Made by a program: the position numbers and the translations under genes
NCBI GenBank assembly: GCA_019359395.1
Contig: JAHHHK010000018.1
Coordinates: 1 to 64,000, forward strand
Length of the DNA: 64,000 nucleotides
Direction of reading: 5' to 3'
DNA from: Komarekiella atlantica HA4396-MV6
Lineage (GTDB): Bacteria; Cyanobacteriota; Cyanobacteriia; Cyanobacteriales; Nostocaceae
Notes under the pieces: generated by a model
What the model saw: the letters and a program-made list of their open reading frames with translations, nothing else
Databases searched by the model: none
Told to the model about the DNA's origin: nothing
Part shown: piece after piece, positions 55,828 to 64,000 of the stretch
Position numbering within the stretch: position 1 is the stretch's first letter
Layout: every line of letters starts with the position of its first letter

Positions 55828-57402
55828 ATGAATACAGCTAATTTCCCGTGGCTGACGACGATTATTCTGTTTCCAATAGCGGCGTCACTATTGATTCCCC
55901 TCATCCCGGATAAAGACGGAAAAACAGTGCGCTGGTATTCCCTCATCGTGGGGCTAATAGATTTTGCACTGATTGTTTATGCTTTTTATACCGGGTATGA
56001 TTTCTCCAATCCAGATTTACAGTTGGTGGAGAGTTACCCTTGGGTACCACAACTAGATTTGAATTGGTCGGTAGGGGCAGATGGCTTGTCCATGCCCCTA
56101 ATTATTTTGACTGGATTCATTACTACGCTGGCGATTTTAGCAGCTTGGCCTGTTACCTTCAAACCGAAGCTGTTTTACTTCTTGATTTTGGCGATGTATG
56201 GCGGTCAGATTGCCGTGTTCGCTGTCCAGGACATGCTGTTATTTTTCCTGGTCTGGGAACTGGAATTAGTGCCAATATACTTTCTGCTGTCAATTTGGGG
56301 AGGTAAAAAGCGGCAGTACGCAGCGACCAAATTTATTTTATACACCGCTGGTGGGTCGCTGTTTATTTTGCTATCTGCCCTAACAATGGGATTTTACGGC
56401 GATACGGTGACGTTTGATATGCGATCGCTCGCCTTAAAAGACTTCGCTCTCAATTTCCAACTTGTTCTATACGCTGGCTTTCTGATTGCCTACGCCGTCA
56501 AATTGCCGATCATTCCTTTGCACACCTGGCTACCTGATGCCCACGGTGAAGCTACGGCCCCTGTGCATATGTTGCTGGCAGGTATTCTCTTAAAAATGGG
56601 CGGTTACGCCTTAATTCGGATGAATGCCCAAATGCTCCCCGATGCTCATGCTTATTTCGCACCCGTGTTGGTGATTTTGGGAGTAGTTAATATTATCTAC
56701 GCTGCACTGACATCCTTTGCTCAGCGCAACCTCAAGCGGAAAATTGCCTACTCATCAATTTCTCACATGGGTTTTGTCACCATTGGTATTGCCTCTTTCA
56801 CCGATTTGGGATTGAGTGGGGCAGTATTGCAAATGGTTTCTCACGGGTTAATTGGGGCAAGCTTATTCTTCCTCGTCGGCGCTACTTATGACCGCACACA
56901 CACCCTAATGTTGGATGAAATGGGTGGTGTTGGTAAGAGTATGAAGAAGATTTTCGCTATGTTCACCGCCTGTTCGATGGCTTCTTTGGCATTACCAGGG
57001 ATGAGCGGTTTTGTAGCTGAGCTAATGGTGTTTGTTGGTTTTGCTACTAGCGATGCTTATAACCCCACATTCAAAGTCATCGTAGTCTTTTTGATGGCAG
57101 TTGGGGTGATTTTAACTCCGATTTATCTGCTGTCAATGTTGAGGGAAATTTTCTACGGTCAAGAAAATGAAGAATTAGCTTCTCATCAAGCTTTGATAGA
57201 TGCTGAACCCCGCGAAGTATTTATCATTGCTTGTTTGTTAGTGCCAATTATTGGTATTGGTTTCTATCCGAAATTGCTGACTCAAATGTACGACTCCACA
57301 ACTGTACAATTAACTGCAAGATTGCGTGATTCCGTGCCAACATTAGCACAACAAACAGAAGTACCAAAGGTTTCTTTGAGTGCGCCAGAAATTGCTAATT
57401 AA
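55828..57402 (+). CDS. ndhD: NAD(P)H-quinone oxidoreductase chain 4 (NdhD)
   Basis: This is another antiporter-like proton-pumping subunit of NDH-1, next to NdhF in the membrane arm. The 524 residues have about fourteen spans. Key sequences are [40 protein letters not shown] with the conserved Glu, [20 protein letters not shown], the Lys in [18 protein letters not shown], and the discontinuous helix region near [19 protein letters not shown]. Pairing with a full-length ndhF suggests the NDH-1L form. A strong terminator follows. Confidence 0.95.
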   Translation: MNTANFPWLTTIILFPIAASLLIPLIPDKDGKTVRWYSLIVGLIDFALIVYAFYTGYDFSNPDLQLVESYPWVPQLDLNWSVGADGLSMPLIILTGFITTLAILAAWPVTFKPKLFYFLILAMYGGQIAVFAVQDMLLFFLVWELELVPIYFLLSIWGGKKRQYAATKFILYTAGGSLFILLSALTMGFYGDTVTFDMRSLALKDFALNFQLVLYAGFLIAYAVKLPIIPLHTWLPDAHGEATAPVHMLLAGILLKMGGYALIRMNAQMLPDAHAYFAPVLVILGVVNIIYAALTSFAQRNLKRKIAYSSISHMGFVTIGIASFTDLGLSGAVLQMVSHGLIGASLFFLVGATYDRTHTLMLDEMGGVGKSMKKIFAMFTACSMASLALPGMSGFVAELMVFVGFATSDAYNPTFKVIVVFLMAVGVILTPIYLLSMLREIFYGQENEELASHQALIDAEPREVFIIACLLVPIIGIGFYPKLLTQMYDSTTVQLTARLRDSVPTLAQQTEVPKVSLSAPEIAN

Positions 57403-57706
57403 ATAGCGATCGCTAATTTAAATTACCATTCTTTTAAGGGCGGGTTTTGTACCTGCCCTTTTTTATGCATCTTTATAACAAGCGTTACACAACTAAATTT
57501 CATCCAAAGGCACAAGGTTTTCTTGCCGTCTTGGTATAAATAAATATTGCTTATAAATTAACTAAATTTTATAATTTTCGCTGCCTTAATGTTAATTGTA
57601 TTGTTCGTCAGGGAATTATATCTATAAAGCAACTGGTTTATTGACGGCACAAACCGTAAAAGCTTGTTGCTAAATAAATTTGTTTACAAAAACCTTCATC
57701 ACAAAT
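57403..57706. other. Intergenic region after ndhD
   Basis: About 300 bases with the ndhD terminator at 57436-57466, then AT-rich DNA leading to the unknown gene at 57707. No other feature is seen. Confidence 0.5.
57436..57466 (+). terminator. Intrinsic terminator of ndhD
   Basis: The arms AAGGGCGGGT (57436-57445) and ACCTGCCCTT (57451-57460) pair with one G-U wobble around a 5-base loop, then TTTT. It is the end of the ndhF-ndhD transcription unit. Confidence 0.88.
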
Positions 57707-58246
57707 ATGGAAGTTAAATTAGGATTCGGACAAATTCCAAAACCTCAATATGTCTTTGTTAGCAGAGAACCCGACCACTGTTGGTATATGCTTGCTGAAG
57801 ATGAAAAACGCATCCCAATTTATGAGAGAGCCTTGACTGGAGTAATTACAGGAATAGAAGCAAATAAAAGGGTTGAAACTAAGTTTGGAATAGTTGAAAA
57901 AACTGATTTATATATCTTGGCAGACAAACCTTATATTATTCGTTCGGGAAATGAATCTTACTTTTCTAAAAATTTGTTGTTATCTTTAGATATCATTACT
58001 TCCGAACAACTGCGGAATCCACTGACGATCGCCGTTAGCCCAGGAAATAATAATGTAGTTTTTTGTAATATTTATGATCCAGTCACATATCACTCTATAG
58101 GTGTTAGTTGTGACGGACACAATGAAATGAATTGGCAAGCTTTAGGACAAACAGTCAGTCTTAAAATCAACGAAAATCACAATTTAAATCAAGAACAAAT
58201 ACAAATATGTACTAATAAAATACCCGTGAATTCTACACATGCCTGA
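57707..58246 (+). CDS. Protein of unknown function
   Basis: The ATG at 57707 (MEVKLGFGQIPKPQYVFVSR) gives 179 residues. A TTG nine codons earlier is less likely. The protein is soluble and beta-rich in its middle (ALTGVITGIEANKRV, KTDLYILADKPYIIRSG), which could be a small barrel such as an OB fold. That is a guess from the strand pattern. I do not recognise a family. It has lower GC than ndhD and starts the accessory patch. A 9-bp perfect dyad AGTCCAATT/AATTGGACT lies just downstream at 58269-58287. Confidence 0.6.
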   Translation: MEVKLGFGQIPKPQYVFVSREPDHCWYMLAEDEKRIPIYERALTGVITGIEANKRVETKFGIVEKTDLYILADKPYIIRSGNESYFSKNLLLSLDIITSEQLRNPLTIAVSPGNNNVVFCNIYDPVTYHSIGVSCDGHNEMNWQALGQTVSLKINENHNLNQEQIQICTNKIPVNSTHA

Positions 58247-58268
58247 TATCTCAAACTAATACATATTT

Positions 58269-58287
58269 AGTCCAATTAAATTGGACT
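58269..58287. repeat. Perfect 19-base palindrome
   Basis: AGTCCAATT and AATTGGACT flank a single A. It lies 23 bases after the stop of the unknown gene. No T run follows, so it is either a weak terminator or a protein-binding dyad. Confidence 0.5.
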
Positions 58288-58385
58288 CCAGAGCAGAAAA
58301 GAGAGTATTTACAGCAGAAATGTGGTAAGCGATCGCATTTTCTTAAACTGACAGCATAAATATTGGAAGTGCGATCGCTTTTATT

Positions 58386-58583
58386 CTAAATCTTTTTCGG
58401 TGAGCGCTTCCTTGGATCAATATCTTCCCGGTGACTGGCGACTTCTAACCAACCTTGAATCGCATCTTGCAGCATGTCTAATAGATGTTCGTAGCTGTCT
58501 TTCCAAGTATGACATCCTGGTAAAGCAGGTACGGAACCACACCACACACCGTCTTCTTGCCAGATAACTGCTTTAATTTTCAT
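58386..58583 (-). CDS. HicB-like antitoxin family protein, orphan
   Basis: The ATG at 58583 gives 65 residues: MKIKAVIWQEDGVWCGSVPA, then LPGCHTWKDSYEHLLDMLQD and AIQGWLEVA. This is the partial RNase-H-like fold of HicB/UPF0150 proteins. In a HicAB pair the antitoxin binds the HicA RNase. No hicA-like frame lies on either side, and the C-terminal DNA-binding part of longer HicB proteins is absent. It may act in trans or be a relic. Confidence 0.8.
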   Translation of the reverse strand: MKIKAVIWQEDGVWCGSVPALPGCHTWKDSYEHLLDMLQDAIQGWLEVASHREDIDPRKRSPKKI

Positions 58584-58634
58584 CGCCAATCATCTCTACA
58601 AGATTGCGTCTAATATTTTAGCGTCAAACTAAGC

Positions 58635-58659
58635 GCGATCGCCTATCCGCTGCACTGAG
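58635..58659 (+). repeat. 25-bp direct repeat, left copy
   Basis: The stretch begins with HIP1 GCGATCGC and continues CTATCCGCTGCACTGAG. A second copy lies at 61019-61043 in the same orientation with two base differences. Together they bracket the gene pair at 58836-60217 and the toxin-antitoxin pair at 60379-60938. Confidence 0.65.
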
Positions 58660-58835
58660 GGACTAAAAACAAATAAGAATTGGCAACTGCATTCATCACA
58701 GCCTCGAATTTACGCTTTCTGAATTGTTGATTATCGGGTATTTCGGGGAAATATGGGTATAAGGTGATGCCTTCTTTTCATTTAATCCCCGTAGAAAAAT
58801 ATTAACCAAATACTAATCACAATCAGGAGTATTTC

Positions 58836-59807
58836 ATGATTCCACTTATCTTGGGTGCTGTTGCTATAGCTGGCACTGTTTTTGGTGTAGGTGCAGGCGC
58901 TATAGGCGTTGCCGATATGAATGAGGCACAGGAAATTGGTAAACGCGCACAAAAACGTCATGAGGATGCTGTTAGCCAATTAAAAACAGACTGGGAAGCA
59001 ACTAACGATCTGGCTGAAGAGTATGGTCAACTTCAGCTTAATGTGATGATGATTACAATTGGGCGCTTTGTTGACTTTATCGAACGAAACATTGGTAAAG
59101 GAAAACAAAGCGAAAAGGAGTTTTTAGAGGGGCTAGAAGGAATTACAGTTCAGCAAATCAAAGAGTACAAAACTGCCGCAATGGAAGCTGAACAGTTTTT
59201 TAAAGGTGGAGCTAAAGCTATTGGGGCGGCAGCAGCAGGATATGGTGGTGCAATGGGTCTTGCTACCTCTGTAGGAGTAGCGAGTACTGGAACACTTATA
59301 GGAGGACTTAGCGGTGCCGCAGCCTGGAATGCAACTCTAGCATGGCTGGGCGGCGGTTCATTAGCTGCTGGTGGAGGAGGTATGGCTCTTGGTTCTCTTG
59401 TTTTAGGTGGTATCACTGTTGGCCCCGCTGTCCTAATTGGAGGTTTTGTGCTTGCTGGTGAAGGCGAAAAAGCGTTGACAAAGGCGCGGGAGTACGATGC
59501 TGAAGTCAACATTGCGATCGCTAAAATTGCAGCAGCAAAAGACTTTATGCAGCAAGTCAAACGGCGGATTACAGAGTTGATGGATTTAGTTGAATCTCTC
59601 AACTATTTTGCTGTTATGGGTCTTAACGAACTTGAATCACTAACATCATTTGATAAAAACAGGGATATTACCAAATTTCAACAGCTAGCACTTTTGGTCA
59701 AGGCGCTTGTAGAAATCATGAAAACTCCTGTTTTAGATACTGAAGGGCAGATTAATCCTGCTACTGTGACTATCCAAGCCAAGTATCGTACTCTGGGAGA
59801 CAATTAG
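58836..59807 (+). CDS. Helical protein with long Gly/Ala-rich membrane hairpin
   Basis: The 323 residues start with a hydrophobic segment (about 3-26), then charged helices (28-125). A long Gly/Ala-rich hydrophobic region follows (about 126-208; GGAKAIGAAAAGYGG, WLGGGSLAAGGGG, GGITVGPAVLIGGFVLAGEG), then a second helical part (210-300). A helical bundle interrupted by a membrane hairpin is also seen in alpha pore-forming toxins and in ApoL-like proteins. That similarity is of layout, not proven homology. The next gene starts two bases after the stop, so the two are co-translated. No named family is assigned. Confidence 0.65.
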   Translation: MIPLILGAVAIAGTVFGVGAGAIGVADMNEAQEIGKRAQKRHEDAVSQLKTDWEATNDLAEEYGQLQLNVMMITIGRFVDFIERNIGKGKQSEKEFLEGLEGITVQQIKEYKTAAMEAEQFFKGGAKAIGAAAAGYGGAMGLATSVGVASTGTLIGGLSGAAAWNATLAWLGGGSLAAGGGGMALGSLVLGGITVGPAVLIGGFVLAGEGEKALTKAREYDAEVNIAIAKIAAAKDFMQQVKRRITELMDLVESLNYFAVMGLNELESLTSFDKNRDITKFQQLALLVKALVEIMKTPVLDTEGQINPATVTIQAKYRTLGDN

Positions 59808-59809
59808 GA

Positions 59810-60217
59810 ATGTCAGTAAAGAAAGTTGCCGAAGTAGTAGTCAACGAAGTTATGAATCCTGCTGAATATTTACAGCAAATGGTTTCGACTTACACCGATT
59901 ACCTGAAAATTGCCGAACAGGAACAGACAAAGCGACGAGAAATTGAGGCTTGGGAAAACGAAACAATCACCAAGATTAATGCTCAACGAGAGTTGCTGAT
60001 GGCGTATCTAGACCGTTCTTTTGATGAACGTGCAGAAAACTTTCGTGCTTTATTTGCTGTCGTTGATAGTGCGATCGCATCTGGTAACAACGACCAATTA
60101 GCCCTCACCTTAAATTCAATTACAGAAATTGCTAAATCAAGCCCTTTTAAAGACCTTGCTAACTTAGCTTCTGTTCGTGCTGCCTTAGATGATCCAGACC
60201 ACGAATGGACATTTTGA
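59810..60217 (+). CDS. Helical partner protein of the hairpin protein
   Basis: The 135-residue product is almost wholly helical and charged. It has a coiled stretch EQEQTKRREIEAWENETITK, then YLDRSFDERAENFRALFAVV, and the ending SPFKDL...DPDHEWTF. No membrane segment is present. It begins two bases after the hairpin-protein stop and a clear terminator follows at 60251-60278, so the pair forms a closed two-gene unit. It could be a partner, immunity factor or regulator of the membrane protein (inference). I do not recognise a named family. Confidence 0.65.
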   Translation: MSVKKVAEVVVNEVMNPAEYLQQMVSTYTDYLKIAEQEQTKRREIEAWENETITKINAQRELLMAYLDRSFDERAENFRALFAVVDSAIASGNNDQLALTLNSITEIAKSSPFKDLANLASVRAALDDPDHEWTF

Positions 60218-60250
60218 TTTTATAACAGCGCGATCGCTCTCAAAGTATCA

Positions 60251-60280
60251 AAAAAAGCTTGCTAATGCCGGCTTTTTTGT
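60251..60280 (+). terminator. Intrinsic terminator of the two-gene unit
   Basis: The arms AAAAAAGC (60251-60258) and GCTTTTTT (60271-60278) pair perfectly around a 12-base loop. The preceding CAAAGTATCAAAAAA is shared with the terminator at 61108-61131. Confidence 0.75.
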
Positions 60281-60378
60281 ATAATCCCAGATTTTTAAAC
60301 TACATATACTCAAAGATAACGGCAATCTCCTTCCGCTAACATATCTAAAATTAGACTCAATGTTTACATTTGACAATT

Positions 60379-60711
60379 TTAATACAGTGTCAAAACTCCC
60401 AAGTTTGGATTTTTGTCAAAAGCTTGTATATCCTTTAAATGCGATCGCCAAATGTCTTCAATTTGATTGGTTGAACAATTGCCACGACGAATCCAGATCA
60501 ATTTAAGTGGAAATCCTCGCAAAATACTCAACTCATTAAAATCAGCATCTTTTGTTACAACAGTAAATCCACTTTGTCGCGCATACTCCCACACACTTTG
60601 ATCATCTGCTTTATCCAAACCTATGAGAAAGAGATGCTGAGAATTTGGGTAAATATCAGCCAGTTGATCTACTAACCGAGGTGATAGGTTATGGTCAAAA
60701 AGTAACTTCAT
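60379..60711 (-). CDS. DUF5615 PIN-like toxin
   Basis: The 110 residues show the DUF5615 pattern of a PIN-like RNase: MKLLFDHNLSPRLVDQLAD with the first Asp, KADDQSVWEYARQSGFTVVT, then KDADFNEL, giving the acidic metal site. Such proteins are predicted toxins that cut RNA and are held in check by a DUF433 antitoxin. The antitoxin gene lies upstream and overlaps by four bases, typical of coupled toxin-antitoxin translation. Confidence 0.87.
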   Translation of the reverse strand: MKLLFDHNLSPRLVDQLADIYPNSQHLFLIGLDKADDQSVWEYARQSGFTVVTKDADFNELSILRGFPLKLIWIRRGNCSTNQIEDIWRSHLKDIQAFDKNPNLGVLTLY

Positions 60712-60938
60712 GCTGGCATTGTCAGCATTTGTCTTTCTCTATCAGCGGCATAGCTTAAACAAGCTAAAATGTCTTCTTGCGTCAAATAAGGAAAGTCATC
60801 AAGCACTTCCTCGTATGTCATACCAGAGGCAAGATATGATAAAACATCATATACGGTAATTCGCATTCCTCGAATACAAGGCTGACCACCTCGTTTTCCT
60901 GGCTCAATAGTAATAATATTTTGATACGGCACAGCCAT
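60708..60938 (-). CDS. DUF433 family antitoxin
   Basis: The ATG at 60938 (MAVPYQNIITIEPGKRGGQP) gives 76 residues with the DUF433 core CIRGMRITVYDVLSYLASGM and YEEVLDDFPYLTQEDILACL. It is a small HTH protein that should neutralise the DUF5615 toxin and repress its own operon. The stop overlaps the toxin start by four bases. A second, orphan DUF433 gene is at 23196-23408. Confidence 0.88.
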   Translation of the reverse strand: MAVPYQNIITIEPGKRGGQPCIRGMRITVYDVLSYLASGMTYEEVLDDFPYLTQEDILACLSYAADRERQMLTMPA

Positions 60939-61018
60939 AAAAATCAATAGTTAATTGCTTATAAAGCTTGTAATTAGTGACTACTTCTTAACGTAGCACT
61001 ACTTGAAATAAAACATTA

Positions 61019-61043
61019 GCGATCGCCTATCCGTTGCATTGAG
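61019..61043 (+). repeat. 25-bp direct repeat, right copy
   Basis: GCGATCGC followed by CTATCCGTTGCATTGAG, matching 58635-58659 except for two transitions. It lies just beyond the DUF433 gene. Confidence 0.65.
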
Positions 61044-61104
61044 ATATTTGCTTGTGACAAGTGTGTAGGCGTAGCCCGTCGTAGACATCGCCCTCCCAAA
61101 GTAT

Positions 61105-61134
61105 CAAAAAAGCCTGTCTGTGTAGGCTTTTCTC
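61105..61134 (-). terminator. Intrinsic terminator of the LapA-like gene
   Basis: The arms AAAAGCCT (61108-61115) and AGGCTTTT (61124-61131) pair perfectly. On the minus strand the hairpin is followed by TTTTTTGATAC. It lies 25 bases after the minus-strand gene ending at 61157. Confidence 0.75.
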
Positions 61135-61156
61135 TTCGTAGAATTTGGCTCACGCT

Positions 61157-61435
61157 TCAAAAATCTTCATCATCAACAAAAAATTCAGCGTCATCTTCCA
61201 ATCGAGAATTACCCTGTCTAGCACCAGTTAAACCCCAAAAGGGTTGTAGCAATGCCATGCTGATTAACCCAAAACCAGCACTAAAAGCCAACACTAAACC
61301 CGCTGGCATTTGAATCGATTGAAATGTTAAGAATTTTAAAGATACGGGTGTGGCATTTTGGACTGAAATAATTGCGATCGCCACTATCCAGATAGCTACA
61401 ACTAGGGATATCAAAAAAGGAGCCAGAGTTTTCAT
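61157..61435 (-). CDS. LapA-domain (DUF1049) membrane protein
   Basis: The ATG at 61435 (MKTLAPFLISLVVAIWIVAI) gives 92 residues. There are two membrane spans (about 6-28 and 47-68) around SVQNATPVSLKFLTFQSIQM, the usual LapA signature, and then an acidic tail ending VDDEDF. In proteobacteria LapA (YciS) works with LapB to regulate LPS production. In cyanobacteria the role is not established. The phosphoglucomutase gene lies upstream on the same strand, but the 62-base gap gives only weak support for an operon. Confidence 0.8.
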   Translation of the reverse strand: MKTLAPFLISLVVAIWIVAIAIISVQNATPVSLKFLTFQSIQMPAGLVLAFSAGFGLISMALLQPFWGLTGARQGNSRLEDDAEFFVDDEDF

Positions 61436-61497
61436 AATTAGTCCCAAGTTATGACTCCCCTTTCCGTTGACAATCAGGAGTTAGGGGTAAAGTTCTT

Positions 61498-62937
61498 CTA
61501 AACTGCTACTGCTTCTAGCTTAGCAATGACGCTCTCCATCTCTTGAGCGATTTTAGTAAGTTTTTCGGGAGAGTTGGTTTCCAGATAGACGCGTACCAGC
61601 GGTTCTGTACCGGAAGGACGCAGTAAAATCCAACTACCTTCTTCTAAATAAAGCTTAATACCGTCTTTACGCCCTACTTGTTTAACTTTAATTCCTGCAA
61701 CTTCTGCGGGTGGATTTTGAGTAAAAGAGTCGATGACAGCAATCTTGTGAGGCTCGGTGAGGTGTAAGTCAAGACGGTTGTTGTAAAGTGGCCCATCAGC
61801 AGAAGCGATCGCTTCTTGGACAAGTTGACTCAGCGGTTTGCCTTCATAGGCGATCGCTTCTGCTACTAGCATATCGGCTAAAATCCCGTCTTTTTCAGGA
61901 ATATGTCCAATAATACTTAAACCGCCTGATTCTTCTCCACCAATTAGTACGGCAGTTTCCCGCATTTTTTCACCAATGTATTTAAAGCCAACTGGTGTCT
62001 CATAAATTGGCAACCCGTATTTTGCTGCGAGATTATCCAGTAAATGGGTTGTAGCAACAGTGCGGACTATTGCTCCGCTTTTACCTTTGTTTTTTATTAA
62101 ATGACGTGCTAAAACTAGCAGCACAGTGTTAGGAGTGAGGACGGTTCCTTGTTCATCGACAATACCAAAGCGATCGCTATCTCCATCCGTTGCTAAACCC
62201 AAATCTGCTTGATCGCGGCGTACTGCTTCCACTAACCCAACTAATTGCTCACCTTTGGGTTCTGGCATACCGCCGCCAAATAACACATCCCTCCAAGTGT
62301 GGAAACTTTCTAAGTGAGTATCACACTGTTGCAAAACTTCATCTAAATAACCGCGAGAGGTAGAATATAGCGCATCATACTTAACTTTCAACTGAGCATT
62401 CTTGATTCGTTCTATATCCAGCAGGGTGTAGATAAATTTGAGATAGTCTGGTTTGGGATCGAAAATGGAAATTGAACCTGATGGACTGCTGCCGGGCAGG
62501 TTATCCGATGCACCCTCTATATTTGCCACAATAGTATCAGTAATTTCTGGAGTGGCAGGCCCAGCATAATCGGGGATATATTTAATTCCACAGTATGGTG
62601 CTGGATTATGGCTAGCAGTAAACATCAACGCCCCAGCAGAATTTAAGTGACGGGCGTTATAAGCAATTACTGGTGTAGGACAATCCCGATCAGTAATTTT
62701 GACAGTCCAACCCAAATCAGCCAAGACTTGGGCCGCTGTGTGAGCAAACTGGTCAGCTAAAAACCGAGTATCGTAGGCAATAAGTACTGGTCTATCTTTG
62801 TTATAGGCTATTTCTAAGTAACTGGCGATCGCCCTTGCTACTTTCCGCACATTGGGGAATGTAAAGTCATCGGCAATAATCCCTCGCCATCCATCAGTGC
62901 CAAATTTTATCTTGCTGGAATTGCTACTGGCGCTCAT
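61498..62937 (-). CDS. Phosphoglucomutase/phosphomannomutase
   Basis: This enzyme of the alpha-D-phosphohexomutase family interconverts sugar 1- and 6-phosphates. The ATG at 62937 (MSASSNSSKIKFGTDGWRGI) gives 479 residues; a longer frame starts in unconserved DNA. Visible sites are the phosphoserine loop TASHNPAPYCGIK, the metal loop DGDSDRFG, the sugar-binding GGEESGG and the phosphate-binding RPSGTEPLVRVY. It supplies glucose- or mannose-1-phosphate for glycogen and envelope glycans. The exact sugar preference cannot be read from the sequence. Confidence 0.92.
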   Translation of the reverse strand: MSASSNSSKIKFGTDGWRGIIADDFTFPNVRKVARAIASYLEIAYNKDRPVLIAYDTRFLADQFAHTAAQVLADLGWTVKITDRDCPTPVIAYNARHLNSAGALMFTASHNPAPYCGIKYIPDYAGPATPEITDTIVANIEGASDNLPGSSPSGSISIFDPKPDYLKFIYTLLDIERIKNAQLKVKYDALYSTSRGYLDEVLQQCDTHLESFHTWRDVLFGGGMPEPKGEQLVGLVEAVRRDQADLGLATDGDSDRFGIVDEQGTVLTPNTVLLVLARHLIKNKGKSGAIVRTVATTHLLDNLAAKYGLPIYETPVGFKYIGEKMRETAVLIGGEESGGLSIIGHIPEKDGILADMLVAEAIAYEGKPLSQLVQEAIASADGPLYNNRLDLHLTEPHKIAVIDSFTQNPPAEVAGIKVKQVGRKDGIKLYLEEGSWILLRPSGTEPLVRVYLETNSPEKLTKIAQEMESVIAKLEAVAV

Positions 62938-63283
62938 TGCCACTTTCTCTCGTTCATCATCATTATTAGGAGGCTTCTCACAAGGCTTGTATAGCAGCAA
63001 GTATCTCCCAAAGTTCTGTTCGTCATATCCCTACGGGGAAGCGCAGCACCGACCATAGTAAAAGACAACCCATCGAGCACTGAACTTCTGCTCGTAATGC
63101 GGGTCTTACTGCACAACCATTTTTACAAAAAAGTTGCCTTGTGTCTAACAATACAAGGGCGAGGCACAAAGTATTGTACCTCTCGGCAGTGATCAGACCA
63201 TCGGAGAAAACCTCTACTCAGAGTTCTTAGAAACCCTAGCTCTGACTTCTCCCCACCGTATTTTCTCTCACTGTTCCTTAGCA
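62938..63283. other. Intergenic region between divergent genes
   Basis: About 345 bases between the phosphoglucomutase and nuclease genes. Short open frames here have no family character. I see no terminator and no RNA gene. Both promoters must lie here. Confidence 0.45.
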
Positions 63284-64000
63284 ATGTCAACCCCTGATCG
63301 ACCTTTTGCCAGTTATCACCTTTGGTCTTTAGTTGCCCCAGCGACAGGGCAAGAACGCTGGCATTGCCAGATGAGACGGGGGTTTATCAAAGCTCGGCAA
63401 CACGAACCACAAGTCAAAGCGCTGTTAGCGCAAGCCACTGCACCTCAGCGGATTGGTATACTAGCCCAAAAAGGCGTTTATGAGTTTCATCATCACAGGC
63501 ATCTGCTAAACCAATCAGATGGTGTAGAAAAAGTTGCCCAGCTACTAAAATTAGGCAACTCAAGTGATCAAGTTCAGCAACGCGTGCGCCAAATATTGAA
63601 AAAATATCACGATGCTCCGTTACTTTTGAATAAAAATATTATCCAATTAACTCCGGGCGATGAAGGTTTTCCCAAACCGATTGTGATTGAACAAGAGGAT
63701 TATTGCTTTCGCTTATATGCGGCTATGGACTGCGTTTTCATTGAGTCTGATAGTACTTTACATATTATAGATTTCAAGACTGGTAAATCAGCTTTTGACC
63801 GACGACAGGCATTAGTTTATTTATTGGCTGCTCGTTATCTTTATCCTGGACGGCACGCTGTTGCATCATTTTACAATTTAGAGATAGGTAAAACATCTGA
63901 GCTGATTAGCATTAATAATAGTGAATTAGAATCTTTGGAATTTGACTTAGCTAATATAGCTCACAAGCATCAGCACGATTTGCATAAATATCAAGAAAAA
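63284..64000 (+). CDS. PD-(D/E)XK RecB-like nuclease, 3' end outside the window
   Basis: An open frame from ATG 63284 (MSTPDRPFASYHLWSLVAPA) runs for 239 codons to the window edge without a stop. It has the nuclease core YAAMDCVFIE, then LHIIDFKTGKS with the catalytic Asp and Lys, and RRQALVYLLAARYLYPG carrying the conserved Gln helix, as in RecB-type nucleases. It is a second PD-(D/E)XK protein in the window besides 35402-36232, but the two are not close in sequence. The C-terminal part cannot be judged. Confidence 0.8.
   Translation, partial: MSTPDRPFASYHLWSLVAPATGQERWHCQMRRGFIKARQHEPQVKALLAQATAPQRIGILAQKGVYEFHHHRHLLNQSDGVEKVAQLLKLGNSSDQVQQRVRQILKKYHDAPLLLNKNIIQLTPGDEGFPKPIVIEQEDYCFRLYAAMDCVFIESDSTLHIIDFKTGKSAFDRRQALVYLLAARYLYPGRHAVASFYNLEIGKTSELISINNSELESLEFDLANIAHKHQHDLHKYQEK

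Noticed and set aside
59150-59602. Pro/Ala-rich 150-codon frame opposite the hairpin protein
   Set aside because: It is the antisense of Gly/Ala-rich codons, which naturally lacks stops. It has no start signal.

Overview
The window is chromosomal DNA of a filamentous, probably heterocyst-forming cyanobacterium of the Nostocales. The evidence is gene content: NDH-1 subunits NdhF and NdhD, a RbcR/Ycf30-like LysR regulator, a CCB2/CCB4-like complex C assembly factor, DUF3155 and DUF3611 proteins, a PEP-CTERM protein and an SLH-domain protein. The very frequent HIP1 octamer GCGATCGC and short palindromic or tandem repeats of Nostoc type agree with this. There is no rRNA, tRNA, CRISPR array or prophage that I can see.

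Layout. 1-2.2 kb: the edge of an IS1-like element that has cut off the EAL half of a PAS-GGDEF-EAL gene. 2.3-5.3 kb: sbcC. 5.8-8.5 kb: a NACHT NTPase with a small membrane protein gene transcribed away from it. 8.6-9.1 kb: a tiny two-gene operon. 9.5-11.8 kb: two secreted envelope proteins that share a C-terminal domain, one with SLH repeats. 11.8-21 kb: histidine kinase, DUF3155, CCB-like factor, PadR regulator, DUF3611, serS, rseP, nth, rpsN. 21-27 kb: aat, a Uma2 nuclease, an orphan DUF433 gene, DUF3598, ftsX, a repeat-built MITE-like block, def. 27.2-32 kb: a 1195-residue HTH/NB-ARC/WD40 STAND protein and two small membrane-protein genes. 32-47 kb: glycosyltransferase, DUF2079, a PD-(D/E)XK nuclease, GNAT, recJ, a glycoside-hydrolase-like protein, polA, a PEP-CTERM protein and a HAD phosphatase. 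46.8-50.4 kb: an ArgRS-like protein without a catalytic core, a Crp/NtcA-like regulator and a decayed phosphate-binding protein gene. 50.4-57.4 kb: rbcR, nnrU, a thioredoxin, ndhF, ndhD. 57.7-61 kb: an accessory patch with an unknown gene, an orphan HicB, a pair encoding a hydrophobic-hairpin protein and a helical partner, and a DUF433/DUF5615 toxin-antitoxin pair. 61-64 kb: a LapA-like protein, a phosphoglucomutase and the start of a RecB-like nuclease gene.

Most likely undescribed system. Two STAND NTPases 20 kb apart, one NACHT and one NB-ARC/WD40, begin with the same HTH-like module of about 85 residues. Each sits beside a divergently transcribed small single-span membrane protein, and those two small proteins align with each other. 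I infer a modular sensor-plus-membrane-effector arrangement, as in STAND-based conflict systems. This is inference, not demonstrated. The second candidate is the 58.8-60.2 kb pair, whose larger product looks like a helical protein with a long Gly/Ala-rich membrane hairpin. It is bracketed, together with a toxin-antitoxin pair, by near-identical 25-bp direct repeats.

Limits: all family names come from reading motifs by eye, and no database search was run. Start codons were revised where a Shine-Dalgarno-like sequence or the family's usual N-terminus supported it.
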